A stretch of DNA of 64,000 bases from Elmis aenea (GCA_947652605.1 OX393579.1:24387674-24451673); one strand, 5' to 3'; counted from the first letter of the stretch, positions 23,121 through 34,103 are shown. Notes: generated by a model not told the origin, from the letters alone. Numbers and translations: made by a program.

Positions 23121-24428
23121 AGGTAATTCCGGGAGATATGCCCCACTGGGAGAGATGCCTCGGTTGTTCTATTTTCGCATGCTAATGACAGATGCCAAAA
23201 TTTGTACTGTATTATTGTTCCGTAACAGTTGCTATCTGGAAGGCATACTGCCGTTGGCAAAAATTTCGGGTGGTGTGCGGTTGTCAACAAAATTAAGATG
23301 AGTTCAACGATTTTAACATGGCGCTATAATGTAGTAATAACTTAAAGATACCGGCAATTCGAAATTTATTATTTTTCATGGAATACTTTTAGCCAGCTTC
23401 TCAAATACTTTGTTAAGGTTATTATTGCAATAAAATACACCGATATCTTTTAAGTGCCATATTTTTTTTCCCCCTGAGGCATCTAACCCGTACTAAAAGG
23501 AGAGTTGCCCCATTTTATCGAGGTACAGATGCCCCGGTGGAACATCTATTCCTTATACACAATACAGCAACAACTAATCAATGTATTAATTAATACTGTA
23601 ACACAAGCATCCTAGAAAGACTATATTGACATTATTTATGAAAAATAAACATGTTCAGAGATGCCTACGACGTATAAGAAAAAAACATCTGATAAAACCA
23701 GAAGGCAATGGTCTTCACTCTTCAGAACAATTCAGAGAAGAATTAAGAAGAACAAAATCTTTTTAACATATGTTCAGGGACAAATCCCTTAGCTAGGATG
23801 ACCAACCATAGCAAAGGGATAACATTTTTGTAATAGTTAGGTAGTAAGTCAAGTTGCAAAATACATTCTAATTCAAGTTCTCATTTGACCACATGCATTA
23901 ATTCGATACAAGTTCTCATTCAATACCAGTCAAGTTGTAATCTTAAACAAACTTCTTGGTTCTGTAAATAAATTACATTAAAAAAATTTAAAGCCGACGT
24001 CGAGCTAAATATTTTAAGAAGACGAACAAGCAGACTAAGCGTCGAAACGTTCGTCCTTCTTAACCGTCGTTATCGTCGTCGTACATAACGACGTCGTAAG
24101 TGTGTTAAGTTGATATGATCAATCGAGTGTACGATTCGTAACATATCAATAAAAATACATTTTGGATTAAATATTTTTGGTTTCATTGATCGTTTAAGGC
24201 CGGGGCATCACTCCCATTTATATGGGGCATCTCAACCGCACTGTCGGGAGAGATGGCCAAAAACATGGTTTTGCTTTTCTTTTTTTTTGTAAACTTCCGG
24301 TCTTAATATTCAAATTTGGATGTCGTGCGTTACTTAATTGAATTAGCTATGCATATCCATTTTTTCGGAGACTACAAAGTCAAAAATTATTAAAATGTGA
24401 TTTTTTTGCAACTGTCCCGGAATTACCT
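23121..24428 (+). mobile_element. pogo-like element with TGCCCC-rich ends, TA target
   Basis: The ends AGGTAATTCCGGGAGATATG (left) and CCCGGAATTACCT (right) are inverted, with TA at 23119-23120 and 24429-24430. ATGCCCC/ATGCCTC and GGGGCATC motifs recur inside both ends, as in 4495-5346. At 24001-24110 two overlapping inverted repeats occur (AGACGAAC...GTTCGTC and GTCGTTATCGTC...AACGACGTCGT). It retains the first ~43 codons of a transposase-like frame (23661-23792). Length 1308 bp. Confidence 0.8.
23661..23792 (+). pseudogene. N-terminal remnant of a pogo-type transposase
   Basis: ATG at 23661 opens a 43-codon frame beginning MPTTYKKKTSDKTRRQWS and ending at a TAG at 23790. The pattern M-P-x-x-Y-K-(K/R)-K-T followed within ~10 residues by an aromatic W-S resembles the start of insect pogo/CENP-B-type transposases, just ahead of the helix-turn-helix DNA-binding domain. 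No helix-turn-helix or DDE domain follows, so only the leader survives. With the C-terminal finger remnant at 4858-5025 in an element with similar ends, it supports the pogo-like assignment of the family. The call rests on motif recall. A short frame could match by chance, but its placement inside a TA-flanked element makes that less likely. Confidence 0.5.
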
Positions 24429-24766
24429 TAGTTGAAAATAATTTTAGGTTATGTAGTAAATGATTACGAACAATTTTTATATTTAACTTTTTTAAATATT
24501 ACTACTGATAATAGAGCTATCGAATAATTCGTCTTGGCTGGGACACCCTGTATATGCATAAATAAAACCATTGTTTTATAAAATTATCTGTTTTATTCAG
24601 ACCTCTAATAAGGCAGAAACATAAGCGCAAATCCCAAAGAAAATTTCACTTTAACTACGTTGACGATTAAAAAAACGTCTATTGTGGATCCAGAGTTCGC
24701 GGAAATATTTTATACAGAAAATGGGGGGTCGGAAATGAAAATAAATTGCGCACCACTGCTCTAGAC

Positions 24767-24957
24767 TAGCGGTTTCCAAATTTATTTTTTCGCGGTACAC
24801 TTACACTAACTCCCCCCAATTTTAATTAGACATTAAATATGTATATCGCGTATTCTTAATTTTAGAGGTGTGATTAAATGCTGTAAAACAAGTAAAACAT
24901 CACCAAGAAACTCGTGGAATCCTTGTTTTTTAGTGAAACCCACTTTGAGAAATGCTG
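24767..24957. mobile_element. short hAT MITE adjoining the previous hAT in the same target site
   Basis: Left end TAGCGGTTTCCAAA; right end the inverse of CAGCATTTCTCAAAGTGGG. Flanks are CTCTAGAC (24759-24766, shared with the upstream hAT) and CTCTAAAC (24958-24965), differing at one base. 191 bp, non-coding. Confidence 0.72.
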
Positions 24958-25409
24958 CTCTAAACGCTTCACATCCTATCAAATACTTAAAATGCACTCA
25001 CATACAAATTGATTTTGTTTTGTTTTAATAATATTCATCAAATGCTTAAACTAGTCCTTCAGAAATTACGAGGAAGCAACATCTCGGCAATCACTATGGG
25101 TTCTAGGAAATACTTAACTGTAATAATTAGTTTTATGAGTACAAAATGTTTCCATTTAATTAAATTTGAATGTATTAATCTAATCCATACAGTGATAGCT
25201 TTGTGTAAACCTTATTACAGTTGATATATACTTATCTATTAATGCATTTCAATTTAGCAGTTTTTTCACAATTAAATTTTGCATACTTTTAGGGTGTTAA
25301 AAGTGTCTGCATGAAGTAGATGAAATTCAACTTTTAATTAGCTAAATTTAGGCTTTGTATGATCACGAAAGAATTATTTATTATTAAAAAGTGAGTGTTA
25401 TCTTGTAAA

Positions 25410-25450
25410 ATGTATCTAATTATTGTTTTTTTTTTGTTACAGGTAAGACT
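25410..25450 (+). promoter_or_regulatory. candidate recursive-splicing (ratchet) site
   Basis: CTAAT (branch-point-like, about 25415-25420) is followed by a T-rich tract and TTAC, then AG at 25441-25442 directly joined to GTAAGA. A strong 3' splice site fused to a strong 5' splice site is the zero-nucleotide-exon arrangement described for recursive splicing in long Drosophila introns. It lies between two exon-like blocks (12582-12710 and 36724-36898) on the same strand, about half way along the 24 kb gap. Alternatively it is the acceptor of a 42 nt micro-exon ending at CAG|GTAATT (25484). Confidence 0.45.
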
Positions 25451-25484
25451 CGTGGTTTATGAAATTATGAAACTTATTAACCAG

Positions 25485-26575
25485 GTAATTATTAGTTTTA
25501 CCGTTATCGATTTTCAAGTATTTCCGCATGAAGGGCTGTGCTAGTCCTACGTTACCGGTTGACTAACTATGCATTTGTTCAAACGTTGTCATATTTATAT
25601 AAGGCGTATAAGTTTTCCACTACTGCACATGCTACAGTGGTATCCCGATAACTACAGGTTGTCCCAACTTTTAAACTCGATTAAAGTTATCACGCTATAG
25701 AGCTAGGAAGTCGATTAAATTAGGGATAAGCTGCAAAAAGCGATGCTAAATTTAATTCTAAAACAAAGTACCATAATCGGGCTTAGTTCAGAAGTTATTA
25801 AAAAAAAAACAAGATTTTCAGTTTTTTTGCTTCATTTTTTAGAGATACTAAAACACTGCAAGAAAATCGTACATAGAATTGTAACTGTACAAAACATGCT
25901 TGTTTATAAATAATCTGGCCATTATTTGAATTTTTTATTACACTTATGGTTCAAATATTTGATATTCTCGATTTGCATAAAATTAACACAATTAACATAA
26001 TGAATACTTAAAGTATTGGCTACAATCGTGAATATTGTACAATTAAAATGGTTTTTGATTCGACATTTACATGACGAATTCATAAAAAATTCAATATTTT
26101 GGTCTTTTTTTCGCGGGCTTTTATAGTGTTCAGTATTTTTAGTACTCCTTTGTACGCAAAAACTCAATATAGCACCTATAAAAGAAGTTGGTAATTGTCC
26201 AAAATAGATGTAACGGCGGATACAAAATACTGCTACAATATAATTGCATCAGCGTGTAGAGAATAGACAGTTGCAATGAAAAAGTGTTTTTTCTATGAAA
26301 ATATTTTTTTAAAGTTTTTCATGAGTCACGTTTTAAGTTAAAGGCCATGTTAATTTTTTGTTTAAGAAATTCATTCATCATCAAATTATGCAACTTTGTC
26401 TCAATTTAAGCGATCCTAGCAAGGTTCCCATGTTGAGCCTTGAATTTGGGACTCTGTATAAGATTTACAAATTTCTATGTCCATTTATTTTCGTAAAACT
26501 TCTTGTTATTTGAAATTTGTTGTTTTTAAATCAGCCCCAAATACTACACAGTTTTGCCTATTTAATAGACGCTGT
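25485..26575. other. AT-rich stretch without a recognisable gene
   Basis: No repeat ends or coding signal recognised. Confidence 0.35.
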
Positions 26576-27470
26576 ACAGGGTGGGCAAATTTCGATGTTT
26601 TGATAGGGAATCTCGGTAACTATAAGAGGTATCAAAAAACGGACCGCGCATCCTCGATCTCTTTTTTCGAGAAAAAGTTAATGGTGAAAACTAAAATTCG
26701 TTATCGTCTTTTGTTTTCGAGTTATCAGCGATAACTCGATTTTTCAACTTTTCGTTTTATGACTGTATCTCGCTTGTTTATGAAAATAAACGAAAATAAT
26801 TTTGATGTTACATCGTAAATATATGGAAATAAGGAAACAACGATAAAGTCGAAATTTGCAGTAATGTAGTTTATTGCAGTTTATCTTATGTTCAAATATT
26901 TGTAATGTTTATCACAACAACGAATTACAAAACCTTCGTAACTTGTACCAAATGAGTTTTAAAAGGTTTTATACCTTGTTTTGTTTTTGTTTTCACAGCC
27001 TACTATAATTTTGTTTCGAAAAAAAAACTAAAAAACCTCCGTAACTTGCGTATTATTGAAAATAAATACATTAACCCTTATATATTTGGAATGACAAAAA
27101 AATAAGGAATTTAAATAAGCCATAGGCAACTATGGGTTTCATTTAAAAAAATACAACTTTGTCAACTCAAATTTCTGTTTTTTTTTTTTGAAAAATTGAC
27201 TACGCCACTGCATTCCTATCAAAAAAGTGCCTGTAAAACGTCAAAATTATTTTCGTTTATTTTCATAAACAAGCGAGATACAGTCATAAAACGAAAAGTC
27301 GAAAAATCGAGTTATCGCTGATAACTCGAAAACAAAAGACGTTAACCAATTTTTGTTTTCACCAATAAGTTTTTCTCGAAAAAAGAGATCGAGGATGCGG
27401 GGTCCGTTTTTTGATACCTCTTATAGTTGCCGAGATTCCCTATGAAAACATCGAAATTTGCCCACCCTGT
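26576..27470. mobile_element. ACAGGGTGGG foldback element
   Basis: Left end ACAGGGTGGGCAAATTTCGA; right end its inverse, finishing CCACCCTGT at 27470. The arms are ~235 bp each (shared TATAAGAGGTATCAAAAAAC, ATCTC(T)TTTTTCGAGAAAAA, TCGAGTTATCGCTGATAACT, ATGAAAATAAACGAAAAT). The centre (26850-27160) is a ~300 bp module also present in 20332-21497, although the arms of the two elements differ. No coding potential beyond shadow frames. Confidence 0.82.
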
Positions 27471-28625
27471 ACAGGGTGGACCAAATTCGAATGTTTTACA
27501 GGGTATCTCGTTTGCCGTAATAGTTAGCAAAAATCTGATATTGGTATCTTGGGCTATTTTATTGAGAAACGAACGCCTGTGTAATCACATTATTTATATC
27601 GCTTTCCATTTTGAAACCACAGACGAGAAATTAAATTTTATAATTTTTGAAAATTTACTGTAACTTCTTTATTTATTAAAATAGAACCAAAAGTTATTAA
27701 GGTTTTTTATGCTTAATTTAAAAACAAAGTTATAGTTTTTTTTTTTAGCGACTTTGACTTTCGAGATATGAAGGAGATTTATATTTTTTTAAATAGAAAC
27801 TGTATTTGACCATGACCATGACTTGGGTAATATGAGAGAATATTATTAGATTTTCAAAAATATATAGTTTTATATATTTGTTGCAAAAATTAATCGAGAT
27901 GTGGTCAATTTTGTGATAATGTTATTATCTAAGTTTGCTTTGATTTCGTAAACAAGTGATGTTTGCAAATATTAAACAACTAAACGTAATTTCCAAGTAA
28001 ATTTTGGAATTTTGCAGCATGGGCTGCGTTTTTATCACTTACAATGTAAACTTAACATATTAAACTTTTTAAAGTGTTCAAATTTAGCCAGGTTTACAAT
28101 ACCTCAATAAACAGTTATAAAATACAAGAGAATACACGGATTTGCTTAAAAGTTGAAAAATCTAAGTAGGATATGACGTTTAGTTGTTTAATAATTACAA
28201 ACATCACTTGTTAACGAAATCATGGCAAACTTTGATAAGAAGATTTTCAGAAAATCAGCCATTTCTCGTTAATTTTTTGCAACAAATAAATAAAACCATA
28301 TATTTTTGAAAATCTAAAAATATAGGCATGGCCAACTAGGGATTCTATTTAAAAAAATGTAAGTTTACTTCATATCTCGAGAGTCAAGGTCCCTAAAATT
28401 TTGTTTTTAAGTTAAACATAAAAATCTGTGTAATGAACCTTAATAATATTTTGTTCTATTTTAAAAAGTAAAGAAATTGAAGTAAATTTTCAAAAATGAT
28501 GAAATTTCATTTTTCGTCAGTAGTGCCAAAATGGAAAGCGATATAAAAAATCCCAAAGACCGATATCAGATTTTTGCTAACTATTACGGTAACCCCCTAA
28601 AACATTTTAATTTGGTCCACCCTGT
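27471..28625. mobile_element. ACAGGGTGGACC foldback element, directly abutting the previous one
   Basis: Left end ACAGGGTGGACCAAATTCGA; right end the inverse with AATTTGGTCCACCCTGT at 28625. The arms are ~500 bp and meet near 28020-28100. It starts one base after the end of the previous element, so the junction reads CACCCTGT|ACAGGGTG. The left arm is the best match for the split copy at 7741-8800. Non-coding. Confidence 0.82.
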
Positions 28626-29268
28626 ACGAAGTTTTCGATAAAATGAAAAGCTTTAGTAATACACAGTATTTTATTACATCTCATGGTCGCTAAAAATGAG
28701 GTAAAAGTTACAATCCCTTACAGTTTATTAGTTGTTACTTTAATTTTTTTTCCCTATTGGTACTGAGAATAATAGCGCATTTTTCACTCGAACTTATATT
28801 TTCTCGATTTTATATTCTGATCTCGGGTAGCAAACTTCCACAACTGAATGGATTTTGCCAATCCTTATTTATAGTTTATAAGAAAAGTATTCTTTAAAAT
28901 GTAGTAATATCATAAATTACACGAGATATCTGCAAGGTATATGTGGAGATTTCTTGTCGCTTTTAACCGGAATCGAATTTGTTCTGCTCTAGAGAAAGCA
29001 GTGCTGATGTACCACCTCAGCTTCATCTAGGATAATTTAGTATCGGTTATTTTGTAAACATTAAATTTTGTTAATATGACATATAAAAAAAAAATGTAAC
29101 CAAACTAATGGCAATTAAAAAGGTTTTTGTTGTACGCCACAAGATAAATTAAAATTTTAGAGTTTTTAATATTCCACTTCGAAATTATTTTGTTTAAGTA
29201 ACGAAAATAGCAAGCATTATCTTTCAGCATACCCACGTATTTCACTTAAAATAAGTATAGTGTATTAT
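28626..29268. other. AT-rich stretch without a recognisable gene
   Basis: Nothing recognised. Confidence 0.35.
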
Positions 29269-30316
29269 ACAGGGTGTTTCTTAAATATTGCGAAAAAATT
29301 CAGGAGGTGATTCCTTATCGACAATTAAGGGGGGTTTTTCATATAAAATTTTTCCTTAGGCGTCTCCTTTCGGAGTTACACCCCCTAAAGACGTGCGGTA
29401 AAATTGGTTTTTTATTTTATTTCTCAAATTAGGAAAATGATATTTGGTAAATGTTTTTCCTATACTTATTAAAAGGTTTTCCATAGTAATACTTTCAATC
29501 ATCTCCCACCTTCACAGGGGGCTGTTGGTTTTTAAATCAGAACTTTTTTGTGGGTTAAAATGTTGCAATTAAAAAATTTTTGTTTGAAAGCTTGATTTAT
29601 TTAGAAACTTTTTATAGTTGTTAGTTTTTCACGTAAAACCTACAGTTTTTGAGTAAAAAATAAAATAATTAAACATGAACCATCAAATATTCCAATTTAA
29701 AACGAATCATTTTAGTGGTTGCCATGGTTTGTTTATGTTCATATTGGGTAGAATTGACGGGCGTTTTAGCGTTGTCGCCGCGTAAACGTCAAAATTAATT
29801 ACACCCGTCAAGTCTACCCAATACGAACATAAACAAACCTTGGTAACCACCAAAATTAATCGTGTTATATTGGAATATTTAATGGTGTACGTTTACTTAT
29901 TTTATATTTTACTCAAAAACAGTAGCTTTACGAGAAAAGTTTAAGAATATAAAAAGTTTCTCAATAAAGTAAGCTTTCAAATCAAAATTTTTTAATTGCA
30001 AAATTTTTAACCCACCGAAAAGTTCTCATAAAAAAACTACAAATGTTGCATTTTTCAACCCCCTGTGAAGGTGGGAGATGATTGAAAATATTACTATGGA
30101 AAACCTTTTAATAAGTAACATCTACCAAAGATCATTCTCCTACATTTATCCAAATTTGTGAAATAAAATGAAAACCTAATTTTACCGCTCCCCTTTAGGG
30201 GGGTGTAACTCCGAAAGGAGACGTCTTAGGGAAAAACATTATATGAAAGACCCCCCTTAATTTTCGATAAGCAATCACCTCCCGAATTTTTTCGCAATAT
30301 TTAAGAAACACCCTGC
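29269..30316. mobile_element. near-complete palindromic ACAGGGTG element (~1.05 kb)
   Basis: Left end ACAGGGTGTTTCTTAAATAT; right end the inverse (final base C in place of T). The arms of ~490 bp remain highly similar. Landmarks in both are GCGTCTCCTTTCGGAGTTAC, TCATCTCCCACCTTCACAGG and ATTGGGTAGA.TTGACGGG. The loop is about 50 bases around 29790. Flanks are TTAT and ATAT. As RNA it would form a very long duplex. Non-coding. Confidence 0.85.
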
Positions 30317-31540
30317 ATATCCTTGCGCTAAATTTATCCAATTAAACAAGTAAAATTAGTATGAAAATACAAACATATCACGTAGTGCAACAATGAAAAT
30401 AAGCAAACCGCTGAAGAACAAGGGCCATTGCCGATATTCTATTTATAGATAGCACGGCTGAAGGTGAAGTTCGCGATTAATAATGAGTAATTCAATTTTA
30501 CGAAAATGTTATTTTAAGTGACACTCTTAACTTGATAATGCGTATAATGCTAAATTCATGTGTTAGTAAGCACATATGATATTCTAAAAAGAATTTTAAG
30601 TTTGCCCTTTGATTATGCTTGAACCTAAAGTGATTGTGTTTATACTACTTTAATTCAAAATATTATTAAATTTCAATATTTGAATGAAAATCATTTCTTT
30701 TTACTAATTTCAACTTTTATTCGAATTCTTTATAAAGCTAATAGGACTAATAAGATGTCCCCAAATTGGTTTCGTAAACAAATACGAATTAGAACGTAAC
30801 ATGAGCTAGAAAATAGATTGGAAATATATCATGCAGCGGTTCATTTCAACTAAAATATATTTATATATGCAATTATAATGATTCACTTAAACATTTACAA
30901 ACAAATACATTAAGTATATTTATTTAAATAACCCACGAACATGACAATTATTTAACATAAGTTATAGTTTCCTGGCAGTTATTTCTCAATTTTGTTAATT
31001 ATATTATTGTTTTTTTCGAGTAAACGTTAGAACAATGCCTAATTAATTTTTGTTTATTGATATTGTTTTTATTCATCATAACTATATCTGTCACACTTAT
31101 TTTTATATGATAATAAACGAATAAAAGTTATAACCTTTGCCATTATTTGTTTATTTCGTTTTTTATGCGGAACATTATAAGACTTACGGACGCATGATAT
31201 GTCGGACAGTTCCTAGAATACCCCAAAATTAAAATTGGTTTAATTTATGGTGATATTAAACTAAAAATTGTAACGTTTTCTTTTGTGTACAAGCCTATCC
31301 CGTCCGAAATAAAATATTATCTTTACTTGCATCGTTATAAAGTTTTTATATTCGACTTCTATTTGTAATAAATGTAATGTTGATGGGCAGAACCATTACT
31401 CCCAAAAGAAAACTTAACGTGTGAACTGGGGGCTTGGTTCTCGTGTGGCTTTGCAATAAACTGTCTGGTCTTTGGGATAGGTCGACACGATGCAAGCCTT
31501 TTTTCTCCATAAGGGTTGGTCTAGCGGTCTAGCCTATTTT
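30317..31540. other. AT-rich stretch without a recognisable gene
   Basis: No coding signal or repeat ends recognised. Confidence 0.35.
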
Positions 31541-31749
31541 GTTTATACGAGGATTGTTCCGAAAATACCAGGACTGTCTTAATATCATGCAAACAAAGAA
31601 GTGATTGAAACAAATCTTCATTGTCCTTCAAAGTAATTCTCCTCAGTACTCTAAACACGATCACAGCGCATAATCAATTTTTTGTACACTTAAACGAAAT
31701 AATTTTTTGTCATCCTGTTCAATATACCCATTGCAGTATCATTTAATTA

Positions 31750-32397
31750 CTTATCAGACTCAAGCTGCCGTATCTGAAGGTGATTCTTCACTTCCAGAAA
31801 TAAAAAGAAGTCAGACGGGATCAAATCCGGCGAATGTGGTGGATGCGGCAGCCCTTCAACTTTTAAATCTTGTAAAACTTGCAGCGTCGAGTGAGCTTGA
31901 TGAGCAGGCGCATTGTCTTGATGTAGGATCCAAGTGTTTGTGTCGTATTCTGGTGTTTTGAGAGCAATTTTTTTGGCATAAGTTTGGTCTTGATAACATT
32001 AACAACACAGTGATAGTGAATAATCTTTCATATATTCAAATATTAGGTGCATCAATTTCCTTGCACTTGCTTGCACTTTTGCTTTTTTTGGTCTAGGGCT
32101 TGTTTTGCGTTGCCATTATGATCTCTCTCCGACTTTATTTTTTTATTGTTATGATGACACCACGATTCGACACACGTAACAACCTTGTCTAAGAAGATTA
32201 GTTATCGTTTTAAACGATTTTTGCCATTGCTCACAAAGTGATCTCCTTTTTTTTTTCATCTAAGAGCAAACGAAGGACCCACATTGCTACCACTTTTCTG
32301 TACTCCAAAACATTATAAAATATGTCATAAACTCTTGCAAAATCAGTATCTAAAGTCAATGCAATTTCTCTGATTGTTGGACGATGATTTGCTTTAA
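31750..32397 (-). pseudogene. mariner transposase pseudogene (DD34D type)
   Basis: On the minus strand the 32397-32235 end encodes an HTH-region fragment (IKANHRPTIREIALTLD, then ARVYDI, RKVVAMWVLRLL and DEKK). This follows the mariner pattern of a second helix-turn-helix and the W-V-P-x-L-L linker (here WVLRLL). Further on (31820-31930) come WILHQDNAPAH and PHSPDLIPSD. The Asp of DNAPAH and the Asp of PSD have 34 residues between them, the DD34D spacing of mariner. PHSPDL is PYSPDL in most mariners. The frame is broken between the blocks, the N-terminus is lost to the hAT insertion and deletion, and no intact protein can be made. Plus-strand frames here are shadows. Confidence 0.85.
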
Positions 32398-32398
32398 T

Positions 32399-33000
32399 CC
32401 AGCGGTTCCCAAACTGTGCGCCGCGTAGCCCTGTGGCGCCTTGACTGACCCAGAGGGGCGCCGCGAAATATTTTAATATTATATATCTTTTGCAACTGTA
32501 ACAAATCCAAAAGTTATTCAAAATATATAGAAATATTAAAAATAACACCGTTATACCAAAACATATATAATCACATATTAGAAAGTGGTGCGAAAAATAC
32601 TTTCAAGAAGATAATATTGACAAATTCGCATGTATTCAAGACCCATTCAGAGCTCCATCCATCCATCTGGTACAGAAGAAAATCTTTTTGAGCTGTCTTG
32701 CGACAATGCGGTCAAGGTAAAATTTGGTAGGGTGGATCTTACTGAATTTTGGCTAAACAGTAAAAGATGAATAACCGCTGCTGAGTGGTGTAAATATCAG
32801 TAAATTTCATTTTCCTTTGCGACCTTATATTTATGCGAAGCTGGGTTTTTAGCTGTCTGTCACTGTTATAAAAAGCAAATACGTGCGAAAATCAATGTGG
32901 AACAGAAATGGAGGTGGTTGTATTCGGTTTAATTCCGAGATTTAAAAAGTTGTGTAGTGAACCACAGGCTCAATCGTGTCACTAATTTTTCCAATCAATA
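32399..33000 (+). mobile_element. truncated hAT (Buster/ZBED5-like) inserted in the mariner
   Basis: The left end CAGCGGTTCCCAAACTGTGC with following GCGCC-rich text is a classic hAT terminus. It carries a broken transposase C-terminus (32604-32975). No CTG-ending right terminus is found before the mariner right end, so the right side is deleted; the right boundary is approximate. Confidence 0.72.
32604..32975 (+). pseudogene. hAT transposase C-terminal (dimerisation) pseudogene
   Basis: Translating across several frameshifts gives blocks typical of the hATC dimerisation region of Buster/ZBED5-like transposases. First YFQEDNIDKF...QDPF, then ENLFELSCDNAVKVKFGRVD and LTEFWL, then FATLYLCEAGF, then RAKINVEQ. 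The SFATLYLCEAGF-like motif preceding KSKYRAKI is the most diagnostic. At least two stops and two frame changes are present, and everything upstream of the C-terminus is missing. It belongs to the hAT element at 32399. Family assignment is from recalled motifs; a protein search would settle it. Confidence 0.72.
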
Positions 33001-33171
33001 AATTGTTTGTGATATTTGTTATTGAATCACAACTCAAATATGCTAACGCCGTGAAAATTGCTGGGAAAGCTAACAGTAACGAATTGTCACTGAGAAAAAT
33101 AACACTACTGTGCATCATTTGTTTGTTAAGAAATCATGGCAGTCTTAGTATTTTCTGAACAGTCCTCGTAA

Positions 33172-34100
33172 ATACACCTTATTTTTGCAGGTACACCATC
33201 TATACGTATATTGCAATTAATTGATAGTATTGATTAACTCGAGGTATTGAATTGTTTGCATAAGCACCCGTGTTGGCACACGACTATACCATGTTTGGAT
33301 TTCGCTGCGGAGTCCGGCATTTGTATGGCTTCCTGTTGCGCAAAATACAGACAATAGCCTTCCGACAGACATGCATTAGTACTACATGCAATTTAAAAAA
33401 AAAACACACTTCGCGAATTAAGAAACGCAAACAGCCGACTGAAAATACCGCTAAGTACAACATGATTTTCGAATTGTTGTGCTGTCTTATTTGGTCGTTA
33501 AATTAAATATTTTAATGGAAGTGTGTTCTGTTACCAACAGTAAAATGTTTGAAAGTAGATTTAAAAAGTTACCTCAATAATTAACTTGTGTGTGAGAAAA
33601 AAAAGTTGTGAAAAAGTTGCGTTAAACAATTTATGTTAACATTTGTCGGTTTTCGTTATCGGTTTATGCTAAAACATACACAGTTTATATTAAGTTTTAA
33701 TGATAATGATTTTATAATCTAAATCTTAATTTTGCAAATGACCTTAGACTTCCGCAGTTTTTATAGTTTATGTTAACGTTGTTAACAAATTTTTTGGACG
33801 TGGAATTTCCTGTATTGCATAGGGTGTCTGAGAAATCATTACCACCTCGATTATCTCGTTTGTTTATAAAAGTAATCTCAAGAAATGTTCTTTATTATAT
33901 ATATTTTTTTAAATTTTTAAACACCTACGGTGTTTGGGTTATTAATACTGGTCTAATAGGCCAACCATCAATTTTTTTCTAATAAATCTTAAAACTAAAT
34001 ACTTAAGGACTAGCGTCTATCCATTGATGTCTTCTAGATTGTTCTGACTATATTCTATGCACTCTCACTCGCGCACTATGCTCTGCTTTTTACACAAAAC
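33172..34100. other. non-coding stretch
   Basis: A lone AGGGTGTCTGAGAAATCATT at 33821 resembles an ACAGGGTG-type end without a partner. The section next to 34100 may be 3' untranslated sequence of the retrotransposon fragment that follows. A 78-codon plus-strand frame (33270-33506) is not recognised. Confidence 0.35.
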
Positions 34101-34103
34101 ACA

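Larger units (their letters stand above)
23056..24551. mobile_element. ACAGGGTG element inside the hAT, itself interrupted
   Basis: Starts ACAGGGTGTTCCATAT; ends with the inverse of ACAGGGTGTCCCAGCC. ATAT lies on both sides (23052-23055 and 24552-24555), the same flank as at 8021-8669. The element is mostly made up of the pogo-like insertion 23121-24428; without it ~185 bp remain. Confidence 0.7.
22399..24758. mobile_element. hAT element carrying two nested insertions, perfect 8-bp duplication
   Basis: Left end CAGTGGTGCGCAAACC; right end GCGCACCACTG. Identical CTCTAGAC stands at 22391-22398 and 24759-24766 and fits the hAT target pattern nTnnnnAn. A C-run and a (G)GGGTCGCGAG segment follow the left end, as in many hAT termini. 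A hairpin (AGAACTGTAGA...TCTCTACAGTTCTT) lies at about 22757-22829. Of the 2360 bp, ~1.5 kb belongs to the nested 23056-24551 element, leaving a hAT of ~0.86 kb without transposase. Confidence 0.88.
31545..33171 (-). mobile_element. mariner element, interrupted and internally deleted
   Basis: The terminal repeats TACGAGGATTGTTCCGAAAA (left) and the inverse of TACGAGGACTGTTCAGAAAA (right, ending ~33170) agree over ~30 bp. Between them lies a minus-strand mariner transposase remnant, cut at about 32398 by a hAT-like element. The part encoding the first ~80 residues is missing between the hAT remains and the right end. TA flanks are not clean. Both the coding remnant and the ends point to mariner. 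Confidence 0.82.
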
